Shown in pieces: positions 1 through 5,690 of a DNA stretch of 5,690 nt. The position numbers were made by a program, and so were the translations under genes. The DNA comes from an uncultured Lachnospiraceae bacterium (GTDB taxonomy: Bacteria > Bacillota_A > Clostridia > Lachnospirales > Lachnospiraceae), in the NCBI GenBank assembly GCA_905200565.1, contig CAJKKX010000175.1:1-5690 (forward strand), read 5' to 3'. The notes below the pieces were generated by a model. That model did not search any database, was not told the DNA's origin, and saw only the letters and a list, made by a program, of their open reading frames with translations. Position 1 is the first letter of the stretch; each line of letters opens with the position of its first letter.

Positions 1-11
1 AGCGTCTAGTT

Positions 12-62
12 CGCCGGAGCGTTGCCCCAGTCCGTGTGGGATATGGGGCAGGATTTCCGGCG
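12..62. repeat. Nested inverted repeat in GC-rich left-edge block
   Basis: The arms CGCCGG (12-17) and CCGGCG (57-62) are perfect complements. Inside them TGCCCCA (23-29) and TGGGGCA (44-50) are also perfect complements, and TCC (31-33) can pair with GGA (39-41) around a five-base loop. Together they could fold into one long stem with an internal loop of 5 and 6 bases. No T-run follows on either strand, so it does not look like an intrinsic terminator. It could be a structured RNA element, a repeated intergenic element, or the edge of something left of the window. The pairing is seen directly; the role is unknown. Confidence 0.5.
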
Positions 63-69
63 TCCGGCG
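56..69. repeat. Tandem heptamer TCCGGCG x2
   Basis: TCCGGCG occurs at 56-62 and again directly at 63-69. Either copy can pair with the CGCCGG arm at 12-17, so the outer stem of the neighbouring inverted repeat has two alternative registers. This may be a small duplication or slippage product. Confidence 0.5.
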
Positions 70-194
70 TAAGCATACGAATTTCCGTCTCCATAAACTT
101 CCGGGGTAAGTGGACATCTCCCCGCCAAACCGTGATTTGACCAGGTGTTTTCTGGATTTTCACTCAGATTTTTATTCAGGAGTAAAAAATCCTC

Positions 195-222
195 TTGATT
201 TTTTGAGAGGTTATGCTATAAT
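195..222 (+). promoter_or_regulatory. Sigma-A type promoter of the tRNA-Gly gene
   Basis: The -35 box TTGATT (195-200) is separated by 16 bases from a perfect -10 box TATAAT (217-222). TG at 214-215 makes it an extended -10. Transcription should begin around 229, so the tRNA precursor would have a leader of only a few bases before position 232. The -35 box lies in an imperfect inverted repeat (191-210). Confidence 0.8.
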
Positions 223-231
223 AAAGTCCAT

Positions 232-302
232 GCAGATATAGTTCATCGGTAGAACGCTAGCTTCCCAAGCTGGAGAGACGGGTTCGATTCCCGCTATCTG
301 CT
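232..302 (+). tRNA. tRNA-Gly, anticodon CCC
   Basis: A complete 71-base cloverleaf can be folded by eye. The acceptor stem is GCAGATA (232-238) with TATCTGC (295-301). The D stem is GTTC (241-244) with GAAC (252-255), and the D loop contains GG. The anticodon stem is CTAGC (257-261) with GCTGG (269-273) and includes one T-G pair. The anticodon loop TTCCCAA (262-268) puts CCC at 264-266, which reads GGG glycine codons. The T arm is at 278-294 with loop TTCGATT, and its outermost pair (278/294) is an A-C mismatch. The variable loop is short, four bases. The discriminator base is T302, as usual for bacterial tRNA-Gly. CCA is not encoded, so it must be added by the CCA-adding enzyme. Confidence 0.95.
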
Positions 303-308
303 TTTTTT
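302..308 (+). terminator. T-run directly after the tRNA, possible weak terminator
   Basis: Seven T residues start at the discriminator base of the tRNA. The only stem before them is the folded tRNA itself, mainly its acceptor and T arms, so this is not a classical hairpin terminator. It may end transcription of the single-gene tRNA unit, with read-through into the next operon possible. The downstream regulator gene has its own promoter-like sequence. Confidence 0.35.
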
Positions 309-391
309 GTGCTTCCAAAAATATTTCCCCTGGTATTTTCCGGGCATTCCGTAATATTTACACTTTGTTGTATTTTTTTTAAGCCCTTCTG

Positions 392-400
392 TGATATAAT
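392..400 (+). promoter_or_regulatory. Extended -10 promoter of the two-component operon
   Basis: TATAAT at 395-400 is a perfect -10 box and TG at 392-393 gives the extended -10 motif. No good -35 box lies at normal spacing: TTGTAT (368-373) is 21 bases away, and the correct distance falls in a T-tract (373-380). A weak -35 region suits a promoter that depends on an activator, including possible autoregulation by the response regulator encoded just downstream. The predicted start near 407 leaves a leader of about 34 bases. Confidence 0.65.
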
Positions 401-424
401 ATGCGAGGGAACAGCAGGTAACGT

Positions 425-432
425 GGAAGGGG
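425..432 (+). promoter_or_regulatory. Ribosome binding site that fixes the regulator start
   Basis: GGAAGGGG ends 8 bases before the GTG at 441. Another in-frame GTG at 432 overlaps the site itself and so cannot use it. The open frame also extends upstream to a GTG at 309, but that start lies before the promoter and next to the tRNA, and its extra 44 residues do not resemble a receiver-domain N-terminus. Confidence 0.75.
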
Positions 433-440
433 TGTATGCA

Positions 441-1100
441 GTGAAAAATAAAATACTTGTAATTGAGGACGATACTGCAATCTCTGATCTGATCTGTATG
501 AATTTAACAGTCGCAGGCTATGAAGTCCAGCCAGTTTTTGATGGAGATCAGGTGGAGGGTGTGATTCGGGAGAAAGGGCCGTTTGATATGGCGCTTCTGG
601 ACGTCATGCTCCCAGGCAGGGACGGATTTGAACTGATGGACACGATGAAAAATTATGATATTCCGGTCATCTACCTGACGGCAAAGGCGGATATAGGGTC
701 AAAGATCAAAGGGCTTCGGGCGGGAGCCGAGGATTATATCGTGAAGCCGTTTGAGATACTGGAACTTTTAGTCCGGGTGGAAAAGGTGCTGGAACGTACC
801 GGAAAACAGAAAGACGTCCTGATGGTCAGTGATGTGCAGATACAGCTTTCCAAACATCAGGTCACGAAGAACGGCGAGATGATCAGCCTGAAACCGTTAG
901 AGTATGACCTTTTAGTACTTCTGGCTAAGAATAAAAACGTGGCGTTTACAAGAGATCAGCTTTTAAATCAGGTGTGGGGCAGTGATTTTCTGGGAGAGAC
1001 CCGGACAATTGACGTACATATTGGACAGCTTCGAAAGAAGCTGGGACTTTCGGATGTGATTAAGACGATTCCAAAGATCGGTTACAGGCTGGAGGACTAA
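441..1100 (+). CDS. OmpR/PhoB-family response regulator
   Basis: This is a 219-residue DNA-binding response regulator, the cytoplasmic output half of a two-component system. Residues 1 to about 117 form the receiver domain. The acidic pocket is Glu9/Asp10/Asp11, the predicted phosphorylation site is Asp54 (LLDVMLPGRDG), and the switch and conserved residues are Thr80 and Lys102 (VKPF). Residues about 128-217 form an OmpR-type winged helix: LKPLEYDLL near 150, TRDQLLNQVWG at 170-180, the recognition helix around TRTIDVHIGQLRKKL (187-201), and the terminal hairpin ending IGYRL. Length is normal for the family and no key residue is missing. The GTG start is chosen because a Shine-Dalgarno site lies 8 bases upstream and it gives the classic start KNKILVIEDD. 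The adjacent histidine kinase, 25 bases downstream, is the likely partner. Target genes cannot be read from the sequence; autoregulation is plausible. The exact subfamily is not assigned. Confidence 0.95.
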   Translation: MKNKILVIEDDTAISDLICMNLTVAGYEVQPVFDGDQVEGVIREKGPFDMALLDVMLPGRDGFELMDTMKNYDIPVIYLTAKADIGSKIKGLRAGAEDYIVKPFEILELLVRVEKVLERTGKQKDVLMVSDVQIQLSKHQVTKNGEMISLKPLEYDLLVLLAKNKNVAFTRDQLLNQVWGSDFLGETRTIDVHIGQLRKKLGLSDVIKTIPKIGYRLED

Positions 1101-1125
1101 AGGGGAAACACGGTAGGGAGATTGT

Positions 1126-2553
1126 ATGAAATTATGGAAAAAGCTTTCGATGCTGGCTGTGTTTTCTATCCTGTTTGCTTCCGGAATCTTTGGAGTGACA
1201 GTTGTTTACCAGACAGCAGATTATAATATCAGCCAGACGATTTCCAGTTATCAGAGGGCAGTGACAAGTACGACTTACGTTCTTGAGCAGGAAATACGAA
1301 ATAATGCGCCGCAGGGGGTTGGGGATGATACGAATAAATCCTTTTTTAAGTATCTCCTGCGAAAATATGGCGGCACAGATTATATGCTGTTTAAAAATGG
1401 AGAGCTTGTCAGTAATCTGACAAACTACGATGTGACCAATCAGGAGGAGATGCCTGGATGGGCGGTCAAGCAGGTAAAATATGTCATTCAGAAAACACAG
1501 AATCACTATATTTTGATTATGGGAAAACAATTTTCCAGTACCGGGGAAGGCGTATATGATTTGGTTCTGGTGCGGGATATATCATCTATTTATGATAATA
1601 TCCGGCATCAGATTTTGATGTTTTTCATTATTTATGTTGTTGTTACGGCCGTTACGATCAATATTATTTTCTGGGTGACGAAGCGTCTGCTGCGCCCGCT
1701 CAATGAATTGCAGCGGACAGCGGCTTCCATCAGCGAAGGAGACTTAAGACGGCGTGTGCGTGTGCGTTCCGGAGATGAAGTGGGAAAGATGGCCGAAGTG
1801 TTTAATAAGATGGCGGATCAGGTGGAGCGTCAGGTGGAAGAGCTGGAGGAAGTGTCGGAACGCAGAAAGCAGCTTCTGGGAAGTCTGACGCATGAGCTGA
1901 AAACACCGATGACTTCCATCATCGGCTACTCCGATACGCTTTTGCATGTAAAAATCAGTGAAGAACAGCAGAAAAAAGCGCTGGAACATATCAATGAAGA
2001 GTGTAAACGTCTGGAACGGCTTTCCGGGAAAATGATGAATCTGATCGGAATGTATAACAATGAGAGCATTCACTTCGAGGAATATCCCGTACAGGAATTG
2101 CTGAACCGTGTGGAGGTGCTGGAGCGGTATCACGTGGCGGAGAACGGGATGTATCTGAACCTGTCATGCAGTATGGGAACGCTGCCGATGGATGTGGATC
2201 TGATGGAGAGTTTACTCGTGAATCTGATTGATAACGCGATCAAAGCATCACGCGAGGGGGATACGATTGACGTCTTCGCAGTGAACGACAGGATTACGGT
2301 GCGTGATTGGGGAAAAGGGATTCCTCCTGAGGAGATTCCCAAAATTACGGAGGCATTTTATATGATTGATAAATCCAGAAGCAGGAAAGCAGGAGGCGTT
2401 GGGCTTGGGCTTGCCCTGTGCAAGCAGATCGCCGCGCTTCATCACGGACATCTGGAGATTGAGAGCTGGCTGGATGATGGGACTTCCATCAGTGTTGTTT
2501 TTTCGGAACGAAAGGGGAACGGGCAATGGCGGGAAGAAAGTTTAGAACGGTAG
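1126..2553 (+). CDS. Transmembrane sensor histidine kinase (HAMP, HisKA, HATPase_c)
   Basis: This 475-residue membrane kinase should autophosphorylate on histidine and pass the phosphate to the regulator encoded just upstream. Transmembrane segment 1 spans about residues 7-28 and segment 2 about 163-184, enclosing a ~130-residue extracytoplasmic sensor domain with no motif I recognise. A HAMP linker follows (about 186-238, with RPLNEL and GDEVGKM), then a helical stretch. The HisKA dimerisation domain has the H box LTHELKTPM with His256. The ATP-binding domain has an N box (NLIDNAIKAS, Asn366-Asn370), a G1 box (DWGKGIP, Asp394), an F box around Phe411, and a G2 box (GGVGLGLA, 423-430). All catalytic motifs are intact. 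The ATG is preceded by AGGGAG (1115-1120) at 5 bases. The last 28 bases overlap the lipoprotein gene, so the C-terminal tail after about 460 is unconserved in appearance and also carries the next gene's start signals. The ligand is unknown. Confidence 0.95.
   Translation: MKLWKKLSMLAVFSILFASGIFGVTVVYQTADYNISQTISSYQRAVTSTTYVLEQEIRNNAPQGVGDDTNKSFFKYLLRKYGGTDYMLFKNGELVSNLTNYDVTNQEEMPGWAVKQVKYVIQKTQNHYILIMGKQFSSTGEGVYDLVLVRDISSIYDNIRHQILMFFIIYVVVTAVTINIIFWVTKRLLRPLNELQRTAASISEGDLRRRVRVRSGDEVGKMAEVFNKMADQVERQVEELEEVSERRKQLLGSLTHELKTPMTSIIGYSDTLLHVKISEEQQKKALEHINEECKRLERLSGKMMNLIGMYNNESIHFEEYPVQELLNRVEVLERYHVAENGMYLNLSCSMGTLPMDVDLMESLLVNLIDNAIKASREGDTIDVFAVNDRITVRDWGKGIPPEEIPKITEAFYMIDKSRSRKAGGVGLGLALCKQIAALHHGHLEIESWLDDGTSISVVFSERKGNGQWREESLER
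2512..2517 (+). promoter_or_regulatory. Internal ribosome binding site for the lipoprotein gene
   Basis: AAGGGG lies inside the end of the kinase gene, 8 bases before the ATG at 2526. It supports that start even though it precedes the kinase stop codon (2551-2553), and it points to translational coupling between kinase and lipoprotein. Confidence 0.7.
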
Positions 2554-4094
2554 GAATTTGGGGAATCGCACTGCTGCTGGCAGGCTGTCAGCCTACGACG
2601 GACGTGGTGATCGTGACTCCGAAAAGCGCCATTGCGGGAGCGAAAATGGTAGATGAAGGCACGGTCGGAAATGTGGCGGAGCAGGTACAGGCTCCGAAAA
2701 CCTGCACATTGAGCATGACAAATTTGCAGGAAAACTTGCAGATGAACGTAAACGCAGACATCATCGTACCGGAGGCGGACGGAATACGTCTGAAAAAGGT
2801 GGAGACCCGTGTTTTTGACCAGAAGGATATGGATCATCTGAAGGAGAACCTGTTACAGGGACAGTCTCTCTGGAGAAGAGAGTATACCCAGGAGGAAAAA
2901 GACACAGGAATCGCATTGACACAGAATGAAATTCAGAAGGTTCTTGAACTGCTGGAAGAATTGCAGGAGGAAGACCGTCTGGACAGAGAAAAAGAGGGAT
3001 ATGGGCAGGATTTGGAATACTGGGACAGTGAAAGGGATTACTGGGAGGAACTGGAAAAGGACGCGCCGGAGAATTACCGGAAAAAGGAAGTAGCGACAAA
3101 GGTTTCTTATAACAGAGCAGAGGCAGAGCGGTTTGTGTCAGAGGATGGAGGGTATGGAGAAAACTCGAACATGGTCAAAGGGGCGGTCACTGTGGAGGGA
3201 CAGGATTATGATTTTATTCTGAACAATAACTGGTGTTCGGATAATAAAAGCATATGGGTTCAATATAAGAAAACTAATTTTGGAGATTATGGGGATTATT
3301 CAGATATTTATGCGGCAGAAGCTCCCTATGTGACAGGCACAGGAAACTATGATGATGCAGCGGCAGCTTTGATGTCAGACTTTGCAGTACCCGAAGAGGC
3401 AGAGATGACGGGGATGTATGACACAGCAGTACAGGTGAAAACCCCGAAAGAGGAGCTGAAAGCGAAAGGCGACGCCCTGGTAAAGACTCTGGGATTTGAA
3501 GATATGCAGGTGGCCGCTTATACGAACTGCGTGAGAACAGTCACGCCTCCGGTTGAGAATCAGAGTGGGGTGGGATTGGTCTACACACGGGTCCTTGACG
3601 GTATTCCGGTTACTTATACGGATTATCGTTATGCGTATGATGAAAAGCAGGTGAATTATGCAGAGACTTTTGAACTGGTCTACGATGATGAAGGGCTGGT
3701 GCAGATGATCTGGAGAAATCCGGCCAGGATTTATGATATGTCGGATGAATATGTCTTTCTGCTTCCATTTTCCGATATTCTGAAAATCTTTAAGGAAGAG
3801 GCATTAGGCGTCAATGAGGAAGAAAGTCAGGACGAGGGCTGGGTGCTACAGAAACAGATTCAAATCAATGAGATCCGGCTGGGATATATGTGGGTGCCGG
3901 ATACGGCTACCGAGATGGAAGGAATGTTGATACCGGTCTGGGATTTTATGGGTACGCAGGTTATGTTCTGGCCGGGAGATGAGGAAAAGGGAACGGATTC
4001 GGATTGGAGTGAAAATCAGTCTCCGTATCAGAGCTTCCTTACCATCAATGCGATGGATGGAAGTATCGTAAAAGAGGCTTTGAAACCATATTAA
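2526..4094 (+). CDS. Putative lipoprotein, possibly DUF6034-like, linked to the two-component system
   Basis: This 522-residue protein has a short lipoprotein signal peptide: basic residues Arg4, Lys5 and Arg7, a hydrophobic core at 9-18, and lipobox LAGC with Cys21 as the predicted lipidated residue. It should be anchored on the outer face of the cytoplasmic membrane. The start CQPTTD followed by a VIVPEAD segment near 79-85 recalls the uncharacterised DUF6034-type lipoproteins of Clostridia; this is from memory and tentative. Residues about 121-190 are strongly acidic and likely helical. The C-terminal part (about 300-522) is mixed alpha/beta, with VLDGIPVTYTDY (357-368), a LIPVWDFMG strand (468-476) and a closing SFLTINAMDGSIV (503-515), an arrangement loosely like YycI/PepSY-type modules. 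No catalytic motif is recognised. It overlaps the kinase by 28 bases and lies 21 bases before addB. A role in modulating or assisting the kinase is inferred from context only. Confidence 0.85.
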   Translation: MAGRKFRTVGIWGIALLLAGCQPTTDVVIVTPKSAIAGAKMVDEGTVGNVAEQVQAPKTCTLSMTNLQENLQMNVNADIIVPEADGIRLKKVETRVFDQKDMDHLKENLLQGQSLWRREYTQEEKDTGIALTQNEIQKVLELLEELQEEDRLDREKEGYGQDLEYWDSERDYWEELEKDAPENYRKKEVATKVSYNRAEAERFVSEDGGYGENSNMVKGAVTVEGQDYDFILNNNWCSDNKSIWVQYKKTNFGDYGDYSDIYAAEAPYVTGTGNYDDAAAALMSDFAVPEEAEMTGMYDTAVQVKTPKEELKAKGDALVKTLGFEDMQVAAYTNCVRTVTPPVENQSGVGLVYTRVLDGIPVTYTDYRYAYDEKQVNYAETFELVYDDEGLVQMIWRNPARIYDMSDEYVFLLPFSDILKIFKEEALGVNEEESQDEGWVLQKQIQINEIRLGYMWVPDTATEMEGMLIPVWDFMGTQVMFWPGDEEKGTDSDWSENQSPYQSFLTINAMDGSIVKEALKPY

Positions 4095-4102
4095 GGAAAA
4101 AC

Positions 4103-4108
4103 AGGAGG
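4103..4108 (+). promoter_or_regulatory. Ribosome binding site of addB
   Basis: AGGAGG sits 7 bases before the ATG at 4116 and only 4 bases before an in-frame GTG at 4113. The spacing favours the ATG. The site lies in the 21-base gap after the lipoprotein stop codon. Confidence 0.85.
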
Positions 4109-4115
4109 AAAAGTG

Positions 4116-5690
4116 ATGCCGCTGCAATTTGTTCTGGGTAATTCAGGAAGCGGAAAATCCCGTTATGTATATCAGGAGATCATCCGGGAGGCCGGGGAGC
4201 ATCCGGAGAAAAAATTTCTGGTGATTGTACCGGAACAGTCTACGATGCAGACGCAAAAAGAGCTGGTGAGCCTGCACCCGAAGAAAGGAATTCTGAACAT
4301 TGATGTTCTCAGTTTTCAGCGTCTTGCCTGCCATGTGTTTGAGGAGACAGGCGCCGACAGGCGTACGGTACTGGAAGAAACGGGAAAAAATCTGCTTTTA
4401 AAAAAGGTGGCTATTGAGCAGCAGGGGAATTTAAAGGTACTTGGGGGAAATCTGAAAAAGATTGGATACATTACAGAAATGAAATCTGTAATTTCGGAGC
4501 TGACGCAGTATGACATTACACTGGAGCAGTTAGATGAAATGGTTGGCTATGCGGAAAAAAATCCGGGACTGTACTATAAGCTTCAGGACATTCGGACGCT
4601 TTATCAGGCATTTGGTGAGAAAAGAAAAGGAAGCTATATTACCGCAGAGGAAATTCTGGGAGTTCTTTGTGAGGTGGCGGATCAATCGGAGCTTTTACGG
4701 GGAAGTACAGTTCTGCTGGACGGGTTTACGGGATTCACGCCGATTCAGCAGAAGTTTCTGCGGGAATTGATGAAGCTTGCGGGGAAGATCACAGTGACGC
4801 TTACCATTGACGCGGGGGAAAATCCCTGGAAAGTGGGCGGCATCCATGAGCTGTTTTACTTGAGCAAAAAGACGATTCATATGGTGACGGGACTTGCGAA
4901 AGAAACCCAAATGGAGCTGGTAACGCCCGTGATACTGGGAGAGGATGGAGCCCCACGTTTCAGAAATTCTGAGGCGCTTGCTTTTCTGGAGCGTCATTTT
5001 CTGCGCCATGACCGGGCAGTTTATGAAAAGGAGCAGGATGCCATTACCATTCATGTATCAAAAAATGCCGTGGAGGAGGTTCATTTTGCGGCGAGAGAGA
5101 TTCTTGGCCTGGTGAGGGAAAAAGGGTATCGCTATCAGGATATTGCGGTGATTACTGGAGAACTGAAATCTTATGGGGAATATATACGCCGGATTTTTTC
5201 GTCGTATGGGATTCCCTGTTTTATTGATGAGACAAAGACGATTCTTTTGAATCCCTTTCTTGAATATATCCGTGCAGCGCTGGAGATGGCGGCAGGGAAT
5301 TTCAGCTATGAAAGTGTGTTCCGCTATCTGCGGACGGGACTGTGCCGGATTTCGGGGGAAGAGACGGACCTTCTGGAAAATTATGTTATAGCCGCCGGAA
5401 AGCGGGGCGTGCGCGCATGGAAAAAAGAGTGGGAGAGTCCTACCAGAACCATTGGAAAGGAACAGACAGCACAGTGCAATGCGTTGAGAAAAAAGATGAT
5501 GGAGCCGCTGCTTCCGTTTCTGGAGGTTATGAAAAGTAAAAAGACGGACGGAAGGAAAAAGACGGAAGCGCTCTACCGGCTGATTGCCTCGCAGGAAATC
5601 CAGATACAGCTTGCAGGTTATGAAAAAAGGTTTGCGCAAGAAGGGAACCTGGACGCAGCGAAGGAATACAGTCAGATTTATGGAATCGTT
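4116..5690 (+). CDS. addB: ATP-dependent helicase/deoxyribonuclease subunit B, AddB (5' part)
   Basis: The frame is open for 525 codons and leaves the window without a stop. Full AddB proteins are roughly 1,100-1,200 residues, so this is the N-terminal half. AddB pairs with AddA in the helicase-nuclease that resects double-strand DNA ends up to Chi-type sites for RecA-dependent repair; it acts in the cytoplasm. Visible family features are the N-terminal P-loop GNSGSGKS (8-15, Lys14), the VPEQST motif (38-43), DVLSFQRL (63-70), the very typical LLDGFTGFTPIQQ (200-212), EVHFAAREI (321-329), DIAVITGEL (342-350) and YGIPCFIDE (364-372). The C-terminal nuclease domain and its iron-sulfur cysteines would lie beyond the window, so whether the nuclease is intact cannot be judged. 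addA is expected next but is not seen. The gene is 21 bases behind the lipoprotein gene with no visible terminator, so co-transcription with the two-component genes is likely. Confidence 0.95.
   Translation, partial: MPLQFVLGNSGSGKSRYVYQEIIREAGEHPEKKFLVIVPEQSTMQTQKELVSLHPKKGILNIDVLSFQRLACHVFEETGADRRTVLEETGKNLLLKKVAIEQQGNLKVLGGNLKKIGYITEMKSVISELTQYDITLEQLDEMVGYAEKNPGLYYKLQDIRTLYQAFGEKRKGSYITAEEILGVLCEVADQSELLRGSTVLLDGFTGFTPIQQKFLRELMKLAGKITVTLTIDAGENPWKVGGIHELFYLSKKTIHMVTGLAKETQMELVTPVILGEDGAPRFRNSEALAFLERHFLRHDRAVYEKEQDAITIHVSKNAVEEVHFAAREILGLVREKGYRYQDIAVITGELKSYGEYIRRIFSSYGIPCFIDETKTILLNPFLEYIRAALEMAAGNFSYESVFRYLRTGLCRISGEETDLLENYVIAAGKRGVRAWKKEWESPTRTIGKEQTAQCNALRKKMMEPLLPFLEVMKSKKTDGRKKTEALYRLIASQEIQIQLAGYEKRFAQEGNLDAAKEYSQIYGIV

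Larger units (their letters stand above)
1..190. other. Left-edge stretch with no supported gene
   Basis: No plus-strand frame here looks like the end of a protein gene: the three frames stop at about 9, 109 and 140 after unconvincing peptides. On the minus strand all three frames are open for over 100 bases. One runs from about 217 down to a TAG at 7-9, one could start at ATG 117-115, and one at a GTG near 160; the last two reach the window edge. None has a convincing ribosome site and I recognise none of the peptides. The block up to about 125 is richer in G+C than the AT-rich stretch that follows. It is best left as intergenic, possibly a repeat element or gene remnant. Confidence 0.4.

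Noticed and set aside
102..124. CGGGG/CCCCG short inverted repeat
   Set aside because: Five base pairs around a 13-base loop with no T-run is too weak to call a feature.
232..308. tRNA gene as an integration (att) site for a mobile element
   Set aside because: No repeat of the tRNA 3' end is seen elsewhere in the window, and no integrase or phage gene lies beside it.
319..359. AAATATT/AATATTT inverted repeat in the gap before the regulator
   Set aside because: The arms are only A and T, 27 bases apart, and expected by chance in AT-rich sequence. No GC stem or T-run makes it a terminator.
309..440. N-terminal extension of the response regulator to a GTG at 309
   Set aside because: It would begin beside the tRNA and before the likely promoter, and adds 44 residues atypical for a receiver domain. 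The GTG at 441 has a good ribosome site and gives the normal protein start.
1132..3099. Several minus-strand open frames opposite the kinase and lipoprotein genes
   Set aside because: They are shadows of strongly supported plus-strand genes, with low-complexity peptides and no start signals.
3282..3303. Short GATTATG-like direct repeat encoding GDYGDY in the lipoprotein
   Set aside because: It is a minor in-frame duplication within a coding region, with no sign of a wider repeat.
4534..4770. Plus-strand open frame in another register inside addB
   Set aside because: It overlaps the LLDGFTGFTP-encoding region of addB in the wrong frame and has no ribosome site.
5058..5639. Minus-strand open frame of 193 codons
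   Set aside because: It lies wholly inside addB, whose plus-strand frame has clear family motifs. The minus peptide has no recognisable domain and no good ribosome site.

Overview
The window looks like a chromosomal segment from a low-to-moderate GC Gram-positive Clostridia, most likely Lachnospiraceae-type. The grounds are AG-rich Shine-Dalgarno sites, a lipoprotein of a style common in that group, an AddAB-type (not RecBCD) recombination gene, and a tRNA gene without an encoded CCA end. The taxonomic call is inference from sequence style, not from a search.

Layout: positions 1-190 hold no convincing gene. The first ~125 bases are GC-rich and contain a nested inverted repeat (12-62) and a tandem heptamer (56-69). 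A strong extended -10 promoter (195-222) then drives a tRNA-Gly gene with anticodon CCC (232-302), which is followed at once by a T-run. After a ~140-base AT-rich gap with its own extended -10 promoter (392-400), four plus-strand genes follow in an apparent operon: an OmpR-type response regulator (441-1100, GTG start), a membrane histidine kinase (1126-2553), a lipoprotein (2526-4094, overlapping the kinase by 28 nt), and the 5' part of addB (4116 to the window edge), encoding the AddB subunit of the ATP-dependent helicase-nuclease. The gaps are 25 nt, a 28-nt overlap and 21 nt, and no terminator is visible between the genes.

How they may work together: the kinase senses something outside the cell through a ~130-residue extracytoplasmic loop and phosphorylates Asp54 of the regulator. 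The lipoprotein should sit on the outer face of the same membrane. Its translation appears coupled to the kinase, and its C-terminal layout is loosely like YycI/PepSY-type modules, so it may be an accessory sensor or regulator of the kinase. AddB is a DNA-repair protein with no obvious link to envelope sensing, so its place at the end of this cluster is either incidental or means that addB is also transcribed from the two-component promoter. The unusual points are this gene order, the unassigned lipoprotein, and the structured block at the left edge. I see no CRISPR array, insertion sequence, phage gene or clearly new defence system.
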